Notes under the pieces: model-generated
Told to the model about the DNA's origin: nothing
The model's database searches: none
The model's input: only the letters and a program-made list of their open reading frames with translations
Program-made: the position numbers and the translations under genes
From: Haloplanus vescus
GTDB taxonomy: Archaea; Halobacteriota; Halobacteria; Halobacteriales; Haloferacaceae
Length of the DNA: 64,000 nt
NCBI RefSeq assembly: GCF_900107665.1
Contig: NZ_FNQT01000001.1
Location: forward strand, 1,280,398 to 1,344,397
Direction of reading: 5' to 3'
In this document: positions 36,076 to 44,276 of the stretch, piece by piece
Numbering within the stretch: position 1 is the stretch's first letter
Layout: each line of letters starts with the position of its first letter

Positions 36076-36081
36076 TTGTGG
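36066..36081 (+). promoter_or_regulatory. Bat upstream activating site (UAS)-like element of bop
   Basis: GCCCAACTAGTTGTGG matches the ACTAGTT core and most flanking positions of the Halobacterium bop UAS as I remember it (roughly ACCYNACTAGTTNGG). It overlaps the bat stop codon. It lies 42-57 bases before the bop ATG, with a weak TATA-like cgcttagga at 36086-36094 between them. That is the layout of the known bop promoter. Confidence 0.65.
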
Positions 36082-36122
36082 ACGCCGCTTAGGACGACTG
36101 TCTCCCGAGTCGAATCTGCACT

Positions 36123-36863
36123 ATGCCACAACCTGGTAGCGAGGGAATCTGGCTGTGGATCGGCACGCTCGGCATGTTCCTGGGGATGCTGTACTTCATC
36201 GTCAGGGGCTGGGGCGAGACAGACCGCCGGCGACAGGAGTTTTACATCGTCACCATATTCATCACCGCCATCGCGTTCGTGAACTACCTCGCGATGGCGC
36301 TCGGGTTCGGGTTGACGATGGTGACCGTCGGGGGCGAAGAACTCCCGATATACTGGGCACGGTACACGGACTGGTTCTTCACGACGCCGCTCCTGTTGAT
36401 CGACCTCGGCCTCCTCGCCGGAGCGAACCGGAACCAACTGTCGGCGCTGGTTGGTCTGGACATGCTGATGATCGGCACGGGCGTCGTCGCGACGCTGTCG
36501 GCCGGGACGGGGGTCTTCAGCGAGGGCGCCCGCCGGCTGATCTGGTGGGGCGTCTCGACCGGCTTCCTGCTCGTGCTCCTGTACATGCTGTACGGGTCGC
36601 TGGACGAGAAGGCAAGTCAGCTCTCGGGTGACGCCGCCTCGACGTTCAGCACGCTCCGGACGCTGATCGTCGTCGTGTGGTTGGTCTACCCGGTGTGGTG
36701 GGTCCTCGGCACCGAAGGGCTGGGAACGATCAGCCTGTACACCGAGACGGCGGGCTTCATGGTGCTCGACTTGGTCGCGAAAGTCGGGTTCGGAATCATC
36801 CTCCTGTCGAGTCGGGAGGTGCTCGACGCGGCGGGGTCGACGACCGCTCAGCCGGCCGACTGA
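36123..36863 (+). CDS. bop: Bacteriorhodopsin (light-driven outward proton pump)
   Basis: 246 residues and seven helices. Compared with Halobacterium bacteriorhodopsin, all pump residues are present. They are R80 (R82), counter-ion and proton acceptor D83 (D85), T87 (T89), proton donor D94 (D96), D113 (D115), release-group E198 and E208 (E194, E204), D216 (D212) and retinal Schiff-base K220 (K216). Leu at position 91 (BR L93) favours green absorption. D83 and D94 rule out halorhodopsin and sensory rhodopsin. The N-terminus is short ([10 protein letters not shown]) and lacks the 13-residue pre-sequence of Halobacterium. It should build the proton gradient used by the flanking ATP synthase. Confidence 0.96.
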   Translation: MPQPGSEGIWLWIGTLGMFLGMLYFIVRGWGETDRRRQEFYIVTIFITAIAFVNYLAMALGFGLTMVTVGGEELPIYWARYTDWFFTTPLLLIDLGLLAGANRNQLSALVGLDMLMIGTGVVATLSAGTGVFSEGARRLIWWGVSTGFLLVLLYMLYGSLDEKASQLSGDAASTFSTLRTLIVVVWLVYPVWWVLGTEGLGTISLYTETAGFMVLDLVAKVGFGIILLSSREVLDAAGSTTAQPAD

Positions 36864-36865
36864 CC

Positions 36866-36891
36866 GCGGGACGCCCCGCTGGCGTTCCCGC
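36866..36891 (+). terminator. GC-rich hairpin directly after bop
   Basis: GCGGGA pairs with TCCCGC and CGCC with GGCG, with one bulged T and a five-base loop, starting three bases after the bop stop codon. No T-run follows. It probably protects or ends a monocistronic bop mRNA. Confidence 0.5.
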
Positions 36892-36913
36892 TCGTGATAG
36901 CGTGACCCAAGAA

Positions 36914-36920
36914 TCTATAC
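36914..36920 (+). promoter_or_regulatory. TATA box of the crtY-brp transcript
   Basis: tctatac lies 47-53 bases before the crtY ATG in the 103-base bop-crtY gap, separate from the bop promoter. No clear Bat-UAS lies in front of it. The nearby acccaagaat is only a weak partial match. Confidence 0.5.
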
Positions 36921-36966
36921 GGCCGACCGCGCAATCTCGCGCCACGACAGCGGCGAACGCGTATCC

Positions 36967-37749
36967 ATGACCGGCCCAACCTACCTGCAGTTCCACCTCG
37001 CCTTCCTCCTCCCCGCGCTGATGCTCATGACCGCGACGGCGTTCGTGAGTCGGTCGCGGCTCCGAGCCGTCGGTCGCTGGCATTTCGGTGCCGACTGGAC
37101 GTACTGGGGCGGCGTCGCACTCATCGCCGTCGTCGCGCTGGCGTACACGACGCCGTGGGACAACTACCTCATCGCGACGGGCGTCTGGTCGTACGGCGAG
37201 GGCAGCACGCTCGCCACCATCGGCTACGCACCGATCGAGGAGTACGCGTTCATCCTCGTTCAGCCGTGGCTGACGGCGCTCTGGCTCTCGCACCTCTCGC
37301 TCCCGCGCGGGTTGACGACGCCCTCGAATCCGGTCGGGACCCGAGTCGCCACGACGGGCGTCGCCGTCGCCCTCGGCGTCGCCGGGTGGCGCCTGCTCGG
37401 GACCGACGCGACGCTCTATCTCGGCGCGATTCTGGCGTGGGCGGCGCCGGTGCTGGCGCTCCAGTGGGCAGTCGGCGCCCCACAGCTCTGGGCGCGGCGA
37501 CGCCTCGTCGTCCTCGGGACGCTAGTGCCCACGACGTACCTGTGTGTCGCCGACCGAGTGGCCATCGAGTACGGTATCTGGACGCTCTCGCCCCGATACA
37601 CGACCGGCGTCGAGATAGCGGGCCTCCCGGTCGAGGAGGCGCTCTTTTTCGTGGTGACGAACCTGTTCGTCGTGCAGGGCCTCGTGCTCTATCGGTGGGT
37701 GTTGGACCGGCGAGGCGCGACCGAGGCGGACGACGCGGGCGCGCGGTAG
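36967..37749 (+). CDS. crtY: Lycopene beta-cyclase (CrtYc-CrtYd fused type)
   Basis: A 260-residue membrane protein with about seven helices and two homologous halves, each with the family's acidic motif. The first half has PWDN (63-66) and PIEEYAF (89-95), the second has PVEEALFFVVTNL (221-233). It cyclises both ends of lycopene to give beta-carotene, the precursor of retinal. Its stop abuts the brp ATG with no gap, so the two are co-translated. Confidence 0.94.
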   Translation: MTGPTYLQFHLAFLLPALMLMTATAFVSRSRLRAVGRWHFGADWTYWGGVALIAVVALAYTTPWDNYLIATGVWSYGEGSTLATIGYAPIEEYAFILVQPWLTALWLSHLSLPRGLTTPSNPVGTRVATTGVAVALGVAGWRLLGTDATLYLGAILAWAAPVLALQWAVGAPQLWARRRLVVLGTLVPTTYLCVADRVAIEYGIWTLSPRYTTGVEIAGLPVEEALFFVVTNLFVVQGLVLYRWVLDRRGATEADDAGAR

Positions 37750-38793
37750 ATGCGCCGAGACGACGCGTCGGCGTCGGCCGCGCTGATGCACGCGGTCGGC
37801 TGTCGGCCCGCGTGGCTCGTCGTCGCACTACTCACCGCCGGGTCGCTCCTCGTGACGGCGAGCGGCGTCGACCTCGGACTGCCGGCGTGGGCGCCGTACC
37901 TCCCGCTGGCGGCGAGTCTGGTCGTCTTCGGCCTCCCGCACGGCGCCGTCGACCACCTCGCGCCGGCCCACGCGGCGGGACGACCGGTGACGCTCCGAGT
38001 CTTGGTCGCCGTGGGCGGGTGTTATCTCCTGCTCGGGGGCGCGTACGCGGCGCTGTGGTTCGTGGCGCCGGTGGCGGCCGCAGTCCTGTTCGTCGCGCTG
38101 ACGTGGCTCCACTGGGGACAGGGCGACCTGTACGCGCTGGACGCGCTCGGGGGGTCGCATCTCGATAGCGCGGGCGTGCGCGCGGGAACAGTCCTTGTTC
38201 GGGGTGGCCTGCCGATGCTCGTCCCACTCCTGCGCTACCCCGACGAGTACCGGCGGGTGGTGGACGCGTGGGTGGCGCTGTTCGGCGGCGACCTGCACGC
38301 GGGGTGGCTGTGGGCGCCGACGACGCGTGCGGCCCTCGGCGTCGCGTTCGCGGTGCTGACCGGCCTCGTCCTCGCCGCGAGCCATCGCTCCGGTGGGACG
38401 TGGCGCCGCGACGCCGCGGAGACGGGACTGCTGTGGGCGTTTTTCCTCGTCGTTCCGCCGTTGGTCGCCGTCGGCGTCTACTTCTGCGTGTGGCACTCGC
38501 TCCGTCACGTCGGGCGACTGGCGGCCGTCGACGACCGGGCGCGGGGGGCGTTCGTCGACCGGGGGACGCTCGCGGCGCTGGCGCGGACGGGGTGGAACGC
38601 GGTGCCGCTGACCGCCGTCTCGCTCGCCGGCCTCGGTGGCGTGGCCGTCGTCGCGGGCGTCGGGACCGAACCGCGGGTGTTGGCGGCGCTGTATCTCGTC
38701 GTCGTCGCCGTGTTGACTCTGCCACACGTCGCAGTGGTGACGTGGATGGACCTCGTGGAGGACGCGGGAATCGGACGGGCGGGCGGCTCGTGA
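37750..38793 (+). CDS. brp: Brp/Blh-type beta-carotene 15,15'-dioxygenase (retinal synthesis)
   Basis: A 347-residue multi-helix membrane protein. The family iron-site motif FGLPHGAVDHLAPAH is at 60-74, with H64 and H69. Further conserved histidines are in TWLHWGQGD, CVWHSLRHVGRL and LPHVAVV. It splits beta-carotene into two retinals, the chromophore for the bacteriorhodopsin encoded 0.9 kb upstream. It is tightly coupled to crtY. Confidence 0.92.
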   Translation: MRRDDASASAALMHAVGCRPAWLVVALLTAGSLLVTASGVDLGLPAWAPYLPLAASLVVFGLPHGAVDHLAPAHAAGRPVTLRVLVAVGGCYLLLGGAYAALWFVAPVAAAVLFVALTWLHWGQGDLYALDALGGSHLDSAGVRAGTVLVRGGLPMLVPLLRYPDEYRRVVDAWVALFGGDLHAGWLWAPTTRAALGVAFAVLTGLVLAASHRSGGTWRRDAAETGLLWAFFLVVPPLVAVGVYFCVWHSLRHVGRLAAVDDRARGAFVDRGTLAALARTGWNAVPLTAVSLAGLGGVAVVAGVGTEPRVLAALYLVVVAVLTLPHVAVVTWMDLVEDAGIGRAGGS

Positions 38794-38794
38794 G

Positions 38795-38814
38795 CGTAAA
38801 ATAAAAGGTTAACA
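38795..38814 (+). promoter_or_regulatory. AT-rich promoter of atpD
   Basis: cgtaaaataaaaggttaaca lies 25-44 bases ahead of the atpD ATG. It is the only AT-rich stretch in the gap and is at the right distance for a TATA box with a leaderless transcript. It would let atpD be expressed independently of the rhodopsin module. Confidence 0.6.
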
Positions 38815-38838
38815 GGGTCGGTCCACAACGGTCCGACA

Positions 38839-39519
38839 ATGGCCGAGGACGTCAAACCCACGCGCAAGAACCTCATGGCGATAGAGGACCGGATCGAACT
38901 CTCCGAGCGAGGCCACGACACGCTCGAACAGAAGCGGGACGGCCTCATCATGGAGTTCATGGACATCCTGGACCAGGCCCAGGACATCCGCGCCGACCTC
39001 GACGAGAACTACCAGACGGCCCAGCGCAAGATCAACATGGCGCGAGCCATGGAGGGCGACGTGGCGGTTCGCGGCGCTGCCTCGGCGCTCAAAGAGCACC
39101 CCGAGATCACGACCCAGTCGAAGAACATCATGGGCGTGGTCGTCCCGCAGATCGAGTCTTCCCGCGTCAAGAAGAGTCTCGATCAGCGTGGCTACGGCCT
39201 GCTCGGCTCCTCGGGCCGCATCGACGAGGCCGCCGACGCCTACGAGGAACTCCTCGAATCCATCATCCTCGCCGCCGAGGTGGAGACGGCGATGAAGAAG
39301 ATGCTGACCGAAATCGAGACCACCAAGCGCCGCGTCAACGCCCTCGAGTTCAAGCTCCTCCCCGACCTCCACGAGAACAAGGAGTACATCGAGCAGAAAC
39401 TCGAAGAGCAGGAGCGCGAGGAAATCTTCCGCCTCAAGAAGATCAAGGCCAAGAAGGAAGCAGAGGAGAAGGAAGAAGAAGAAGAGGCTGAAGTCGAAGC
39501 CGTCGCCGCAGGCGACTGA
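38839..39519 (+). CDS. atpD: A-type ATP synthase subunit D (central rotor shaft)
   Basis: A 226-residue antiparallel coiled coil that turns inside the A3B3 head. The start [36 protein letters not shown] and the later [18 protein letters not shown] are diagnostic. The C-terminus ends in a Lys/Glu-rich tail. In the archaeal operons I know, atpD follows atpB directly or nearly so. Here four photobiology genes lie between them. Confidence 0.96.
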   Translation: MAEDVKPTRKNLMAIEDRIELSERGHDTLEQKRDGLIMEFMDILDQAQDIRADLDENYQTAQRKINMARAMEGDVAVRGAASALKEHPEITTQSKNIMGVVVPQIESSRVKKSLDQRGYGLLGSSGRIDEAADAYEELLESIILAAEVETAMKKMLTEIETTKRRVNALEFKLLPDLHENKEYIEQKLEEQEREEIFRLKKIKAKKEAEEKEEEEEAEVEAVAAGD

Positions 39520-39538
39520 TAGGCGAACGGTTACAATA

Positions 39539-39928
39539 ATGCCCTGTTCGGCCTGTGGCGCGCGCTCGATTGCCTTCACCGTCCCGGCGGACCTTCGAGC
39601 GCACGCACCGGGCGAAGGCGCTGCCGCGACCATCTGTTCTCGCTGTCTTCGGACACAACCTGCCGACGAGGGGGCTGCCGACCCGGAGTTCGACGCCATC
39701 CTTCCGGCCTTCCCGAGCGGTGAGGCTGGCGCAGCGCTCGCACTCGCGCTCGGTCTGCTCGACTCACTCGCGCTCCGCCGCGACGGCATCGACGACTGCT
39801 GTTCGTACGCGGAGCGGGCGGGCGCGGACGTACTCTTGACGCTCGACCGCCTCGTCGACGCGGAGGACGTGGAGCCACACGTCGACCTGTCGCGTCGCCG
39901 CCACCAGTTGGCGGAACTCCTTCGCTAG
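39539..39928 (+). CDS. Conserved haloarchaeal zinc-ribbon-like protein
   Basis: 129 residues. CSAC (3-6) and CSRC (about 33-36) near the N-terminus form a four-Cys zinc-ribbon pattern. The rest is helical with a DSLALRRDGIDDCC segment. I recall a haloarchaeal family (DUF6276-like, not verified). It starts 19 bases after atpD and may be co-transcribed with it. The stop overlaps the convergent gene by four bases. Function unknown. Confidence 0.7.
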   Translation: MPCSACGARSIAFTVPADLRAHAPGEGAAATICSRCLRTQPADEGAADPEFDAILPAFPSGEAGAALALALGLLDSLALRRDGIDDCCSYAERAGADVLLTLDRLVDAEDVEPHVDLSRRRHQLAELLR

Positions 39929-41148
39929 TCGCGTCGCCCGACCGCCGCCGTCAGCGATTGAACGAAAAGGGGGTCGCCAGCGGCGGCGACGCGAGCGAAC
40001 GCCAGTCCGACGACGATGAGATTGCCGAAGAGTCCGGGTTGGAGCAACACCTCGGGATACCAGCCGGGTGCGATGGCGCCCAGACCGTGCAGGCCGTAGG
40101 AGTGAACTTGGAGGAAGAGGAGGCCGACGACGGGGACGGCCGGACGGCCGTCGAGTCGGTCTAGTTCGGCGGCGACGAGGAGAACGACGGCCGGAACCGC
40201 CGCGACGAAGTAGTAGGCGTAGGTGAGCGGCGCGAGGAGAGGGACGGCGGCGAAGCCGAGCGCCGTCGTCTCGCGGCGGGCGTCGGGGGCGGCGCGGACG
40301 ACGGCGACGACGATGGCGAGGCTGGCGAGCACGCGAATCACCAGTCCGTAGGGGACGCTGTACAGCGGGCGGTAGTACGGCGGGAGCCAGATGGTCGGCG
40401 AGCGAGCGGCGCCGCCCTCGCGGACACCCCACGCGAGGACCTCGATGAAGGTACGGTGGGCGTCGACGCCGAAGGCGAGCAGCGAGAGTGCGAGGAGCGC
40501 GAGGCCGCCGCCGACGGCGCCGAGGAAGCGCCGCCGGTCCGCGAGCAGGTGTGCGCCGGCGGGCGCGTACGGGAGTTTGACGACGCCACAGCAGGCGGTG
40601 AGGACACCGCTCAGATACCCTCGGCCGCGGAGCGACGCCGACGCCGCGAAGGTGAGGAGGGCGCCGAGCGCCCCGGCGGTCTGCCCGAGCTTTATCGACA
40701 GGAGGAGCGGGTGGAAGCCGACGAGCACCGGGAGGAGCGCCAGTCGCTCCCACGGGCGAAGCGAGACGCCGAGCGCGCCCACGAGGCGCTGGAGCGCCAC
40801 CCAGAGAAGGAGCGTCGTCCCCACGGTCCAGACGAGGACGGCGGGTCGGAAAGGCAAGGAGAGCAGCAACGGGGCGAACGCGAGGAGCGCGATAGGCGGG
40901 TAGAGGTAGCTGCCGTGGTAGCCGCCGTCCTCGTTTCTGACGTAGAGCGAGTCGCCAGCGACCCAGCGGTCGACGGCGCCGCCGTACGCGCCGAAGTCCC
41001 AGAAGCCAAAGCGGGGCGCGATGTCGAGCGCGCGGAGATACCAGTCGACGGCGGGGTAGGTAGCAAGGGCGACGAGCGCGAGGAGGGAGACGGCGGCGAA
41101 GACGGGGCGGTCGTCACGGCGAGCGAGAAGTCGTCGCAGGAGGGACAT
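39925..41148 (-). CDS. Membrane glycosyltransferase (GT87/mannosyltransferase-like)
   Basis: A 407-residue protein with about ten hydrophobic segments. The first extracellular loop contains FGFWDFGAYGGAVDRWVAGDSLY, with the Asp/Trp pattern of GT-C enzymes, followed by LYPPIALLAFAPLL, typical of the DUF2029/GT87 family. It probably uses a polyprenyl-phosphate sugar at the outer membrane face. Start chosen at 41148 (MSLLRRLL), since upstream codons are not conserved-looking. It is not in an obvious glycosylation cluster. Confidence 0.72.
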   Translation of the reverse strand: MSLLRRLLARRDDRPVFAAVSLLALVALATYPAVDWYLRALDIAPRFGFWDFGAYGGAVDRWVAGDSLYVRNEDGGYHGSYLYPPIALLAFAPLLLSLPFRPAVLVWTVGTTLLLWVALQRLVGALGVSLRPWERLALLPVLVGFHPLLLSIKLGQTAGALGALLTFAASASLRGRGYLSGVLTACCGVVKLPYAPAGAHLLADRRRFLGAVGGGLALLALSLLAFGVDAHRTFIEVLAWGVREGGAARSPTIWLPPYYRPLYSVPYGLVIRVLASLAIVVAVVRAAPDARRETTALGFAAVPLLAPLTYAYYFVAAVPAVVLLVAAELDRLDGRPAVPVVGLLFLQVHSYGLHGLGAIAPGWYPEVLLQPGLFGNLIVVGLAFARVAAAGDPLFVQSLTAAVGRRD

Positions 41149-41188
41149 ACCGAGGGCGTCGATTCCGACCACCGAAAAAGTAGCTGCT

Positions 41189-42433
41189 TTAGATGCCGGT
41201 AGAGTACCGCAGGATGCCCGCGACACCACCGAAGGCGTTGTGGAGCTGTTCGCCCTTCTCGAAGTCGGTACTGATGAACTTCGTCTCGGTGCCGCGCTGT
41301 TCGGCGATATCTATCAGGTGCTCGATGACGTCCTCTCGCTCCTGGACTTCGGCCTCGCTCCCGTCGTCGCACTGGTGGTCGGGGGTGTCGTGGCGGCGGT
41401 CGATGACCTCGAACTCCTCCTGCCCGTCGCAGTCGTAGACGACCACGTCCTTGCGGAGGTCCTCGCTGATGAGCAAGCGGTCGACGGAGCCCATGACGAG
41501 GTTTCGTCGGGTCTGCTCGAACCCGTAGGTGGCGAGGTCACCGGTGTGGAGGTTCTCGAAGAACTCCTCCATCTGCACCTTGTCTTTCATCACCTCTTGG
41601 TCGGCGAGGACCTCCTGCGCGGCGTCGACGAGGTCGTAGAGGCCGGATTCGTCGGTGTAGGACACGTCGAACTTGCCGACGACGTGGTCTTGCAGTTCGT
41701 GGTGGAGGTAGTCGCCGTCGAGGAACTCGTCTTTGGTGGGCGAGGGGCCGCCGACGAGGATGCCGTCGAGTTCGTGTCGCTGGGCGACAAACAGGTCGTT
41801 CGCCATCTCGGCGACCTCCTGATAGAAGTTGTCGATGGCTTCGAGGCGGAGGCGGGCGAATCGCTGGGCGGACTGGCCACCTTTTCGCTGCTTGCCGGGG
41901 ACGAGCGACGAGGCGCTCTTGACGGGTTCGACGCGCTTGCCCTTGAGCCAGCCGACGTTCGCCTCGCGTCGGTCGAGGACGATGAGGCCGAACAGCCCCT
42001 TGTCCGACAGCATCTCCTCCAGCGGTTCGGTGAGGAAATCGGAGTCGCAGTGATAGCGGAACGACTGGATGGGGTCGGGCGGGCTCTCCAGCACCTTCGT
42101 CACCATGTCGGTCTGCCCGCCGCCGGCGTCGACAGCACCGCTGAAGATGACGATGCCGTTGTCCGGGGGGTAGGTGTCGTAGTAGCGGAGACGGTCCTTG
42201 ATGCTCGTGAGGGCGTCCTGGACGTTCGTCCGGGTCTGTTTGGACTTGATGTTGCTCGCCTCGGAGTGCTCCTGGGTGACGTGGGCGACGACAGAGGAAA
42301 CCTGCTTGTCCGGCGGGATGTAGATAGTGACGAGTTGGGTGCCGGAGCCCTCGTACTCCTTCAGGTCCTCGATGACCTTTCGGAACTCGTACCTCCGACG
42401 GTCGTCGGGGGCGTCCTGCGTGTCGGTACTCAT
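41189..42433 (-). CDS. prf1: Peptide chain release factor aRF1
   Basis: 414 residues. The stop-codon reading motif NIKS is at 61-64, the YxCxxxF region is represented by FRYHCDSDF (125-133), and the peptidyl-tRNA hydrolysis motif GGQ is at 185-187. It reads all three stop codons and releases the nascent chain. A TATA-like gattacttag lies about 25-30 bases upstream on its strand. It is divergent from the MinD-like gene. Confidence 0.96.
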   Translation of the reverse strand: MSTDTQDAPDDRRRYEFRKVIEDLKEYEGSGTQLVTIYIPPDKQVSSVVAHVTQEHSEASNIKSKQTRTNVQDALTSIKDRLRYYDTYPPDNGIVIFSGAVDAGGGQTDMVTKVLESPPDPIQSFRYHCDSDFLTEPLEEMLSDKGLFGLIVLDRREANVGWLKGKRVEPVKSASSLVPGKQRKGGQSAQRFARLRLEAIDNFYQEVAEMANDLFVAQRHELDGILVGGPSPTKDEFLDGDYLHHELQDHVVGKFDVSYTDESGLYDLVDAAQEVLADQEVMKDKVQMEEFFENLHTGDLATYGFEQTRRNLVMGSVDRLLISEDLRKDVVVYDCDGQEEFEVIDRRHDTPDHQCDDGSEAEVQEREDVIEHLIDIAEQRGTETKFISTDFEKGEQLHNAFGGVAGILRYSTGI

Positions 42434-42547
42434 TGGCGTTAATAGTCCGCTCGCGGCTAAGTAATCTTTGACTGGGGACCACGTCGCTTGCCGGTCGGAA
42501 TCGGGGAGTAGAGTTATATGCCAGTCGGCGGAGGTTCCTGACGACAG

Positions 42548-43321
42548 ATGGGACGGGTGTACGCGGTCGCCAGCGGCAAAGGCGGCGTCGGCAAGACGAC
42601 GACGGTGGCGAACCTCGGCGCGGCGCTCGCCGCCGGGGGTCACGAGACGGCCGTCGTCGACGCCGACCTCGGGATGGGGAACCTCGCCGGCGCCCTCGGC
42701 GTCGACGCCGACGACGGGCCGACCGTCCACGACGTACTCGCGGGACGTGTCACCGCGAGCGAGGCGATACGCGAAGGACCGGTCGGCCTCTCGGTGCTCC
42801 CGGCCTCGGCCGATATCGACAAATTCGGCGCCGCCAACCCGACGAACCTCTCGGCCCTGTTCGACGGCCTCGACGCCGAGACGGTGCTCGTCGACACCTC
42901 GGCAGGGCTGAGTCACGACAGCATCGAACCGCTCCGCGTCGCCGACGAGATACTGCTAGTCACGACGGCCGAACGGGGCGCACTCGACGACACGGAACGG
43001 ACCCGCGAGGTGGCGGCGCGGTTCGAAACGCCCGTCGCCGGGGCGGTGGTGACGCGGGTCGACGCCGACGGCGTCGACGAGGCGGTGCGCGTGGTCACCA
43101 ACCGCCTCGACGTGCCAGTCCGGGAGGCGATTCCCGAAGACGACGCGGTTCGAGAGGCGGCGGAGGCGGGCGAACCGTTGGTCGTCGCGGCACCCGACGC
43201 GCCGGCGACGCGGGCGTACCAGCGACTGGCGGCCGACCTCGTCGACGACCCGTCGCTGGCGGCCGCAGAAGAGACCGAGGATTCGGAGCGGACCGGGTTC
43301 CTGCGCTGGCTCCTCCGCTGA
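42548..43321 (+). CDS. MinD/ParA-family ATPase
   Basis: 257 residues. The deviant Walker A is GKGGVGKTT (10-18), the A' motif is VVDADLGMGNLA and Walker B is TVLVDTSAGLSHD. The C-terminal TGFLRWLLR is a short amphipathic helix like a MinD membrane-targeting sequence. No MinE, ParB or cargo gene is next to it. Haloarchaea use MinD paralogues to position archaella and chemoreceptors, but the partner here is unknown. The TATA-like gttatatg at 42511-42518 is 30-37 bases upstream of the ATG. Confidence 0.9.
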   Translation: MGRVYAVASGKGGVGKTTTVANLGAALAAGGHETAVVDADLGMGNLAGALGVDADDGPTVHDVLAGRVTASEAIREGPVGLSVLPASADIDKFGAANPTNLSALFDGLDAETVLVDTSAGLSHDSIEPLRVADEILLVTTAERGALDDTERTREVAARFETPVAGAVVTRVDADGVDEAVRVVTNRLDVPVREAIPEDDAVREAAEAGEPLVVAAPDAPATRAYQRLAADLVDDPSLAAAEETEDSERTGFLRWLLR

Positions 43322-43360
43322 ACGGGAAGTTCTTTGGGGCCGCCGCGACGACACCAACGT

Positions 43361-43489
43361 ATGGCTGAGTCGAACGCGGTCCCGCTGTGGTGGATACTGG
43401 TGTTTCTGGTGCTCGCACTCGGACTGGGGGCGTTCGCGGTGTCGTCCGTCGGCGGGTCTCTGGTCGCTGGCGTCGCCCTGCCGGCGTAG
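43361..43489 (+). CDS. 42-residue membrane microprotein
   Basis: A short ORF, ATG 43361 to TAG 43487-43489. Residues 1-8 are polar, and residues 9-41 are almost wholly hydrophobic with two Trp at the start (PLWWILVFLVLALGLGAF), giving one or one and a half membrane spans. It lies 39 bases after the MinD-like gene on the same strand. Haloarchaeal codon bias (third-position G/C) holds throughout. It could be a membrane partner, but this is speculative. Confidence 0.5.
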   Translation: MAESNAVPLWWILVFLVLALGLGAFAVSSVGGSLVAGVALPA

Positions 43490-43501
43490 GACTCGCTAAC
43501 T

Positions 43502-43517
43502 ATCACGATTTTGTGAT
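43502..43517. promoter_or_regulatory. Inverted repeat ATCAC-N6-GTGAT, candidate RbkR operator
   Basis: A perfect five-base inverted repeat with a six-base spacer (ATCACgattttGTGAT) lies about 22-37 bases upstream of the TATA-like gcttatc (43537-43543) of rbkR. RbkR proteins fuse a DNA-binding domain to riboflavin kinase and regulate riboflavin genes in archaea, so autoregulation here is likely. Confidence 0.5.
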
Positions 43518-43565
43518 GCATTCCACATTCGATATGCTTATCCGCGACGAGGCGTAAGTCCGGCC

Positions 43566-44276
43566 ATGGCAGAGACCGCAGCGGCGACGACGGTTGGTCC
43601 CGACGAACTCGCCGCGTTGAAGCAGGTCGCCCTCGACGGCGGCCTCGACGGTCGGACGAAGCTCTCCTGTTCCGGGCTGGCCGAGCATCTCGACGCGTCG
43701 GCCCAGACCGCGTCACGGCGCCTCCAGCGACTCGACGACGCTGGCCTCGTCGACCGGGACGTGCTGGCCGACGGACAGCGCGTCACCGTCACGGACGCGG
43801 GCGCGGCCCGCCTCCGGCGCGAGTACGGCGACTACCGACAGCTGTTCGAGTCGGACACCACGCTCGCACTCGAGGGAACCGTGACCAGCGGCATGGGCGA
43901 GGGGAAACACTACATCTCGCTGTCGGGGTATATGGCGCAGTTCCGCGACCGCCTCGGCTACGAACCCTTCGCCGGGACGCTCAACGTCGAACTCACGCCC
44001 GAGAGCGCGCGGACGCGCGGCGAGATGGCCGCGCTGTCGGCGACGGCGACCCGAATCGATGGCTGGGAGGACGGCGACCGGACCTTCGGCCCGGCGACGT
44101 GTTACGCCGCGCGCGTCGAGAGCGACGGCGCGACGTACGACGGCGCCCACGTCATCGTCCCGGAGCGAACCCATCACGACGAGACGCAGCTGGAACTCAT
44201 CGCGCCGATCAAACTGCGCGAGGTGCTCGACCTGTCCGACGGCGACCGCCTCACGATTCACCTCGGTGACGCGTGA
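43566..44276 (+). CDS. rbkR: CTP-dependent riboflavin kinase / transcriptional regulator RbkR
   Basis: 236 residues. The N-terminal winged helix (about 12-85, [33 protein letters not shown]) is joined to the archaeal DUF120 kinase domain (about 95-232). The latter has [16 protein letters not shown] and [12 protein letters not shown] motifs. The kinase uses CTP to make FMN from riboflavin. The gene overlaps ribB by one base (TGATG), so it regulates and acts in the same pathway. It could also supply the FMN that a LOV domain needs. Confidence 0.93.
   Translation: MAETAAATTVGPDELAALKQVALDGGLDGRTKLSCSGLAEHLDASAQTASRRLQRLDDAGLVDRDVLADGQRVTVTDAGAARLRREYGDYRQLFESDTTLALEGTVTSGMGEGKHYISLSGYMAQFRDRLGYEPFAGTLNVELTPESARTRGEMAALSATATRIDGWEDGDRTFGPATCYAARVESDGATYDGAHVIVPERTHHDETQLELIAPIKLREVLDLSDGDRLTIHLGDA

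Noticed and set aside
36123-36863. Rhodopsin considered as halorhodopsin or sensory rhodopsin
   Set aside because: Halorhodopsin has Thr at the D85 position and sensory rhodopsins lack the donor at D96. Here both are Asp, and the proton-release glutamates are present.
36900-36915. Second Bat-UAS in front of crtY (acccaagaat)
   Set aside because: Only the first few positions match. The ACTAGTT core is missing.
38819-38837. cggtcc direct pair before atpD as an operator
   Set aside because: Six-base repeats are too short and too likely in GC-rich DNA to claim a site.
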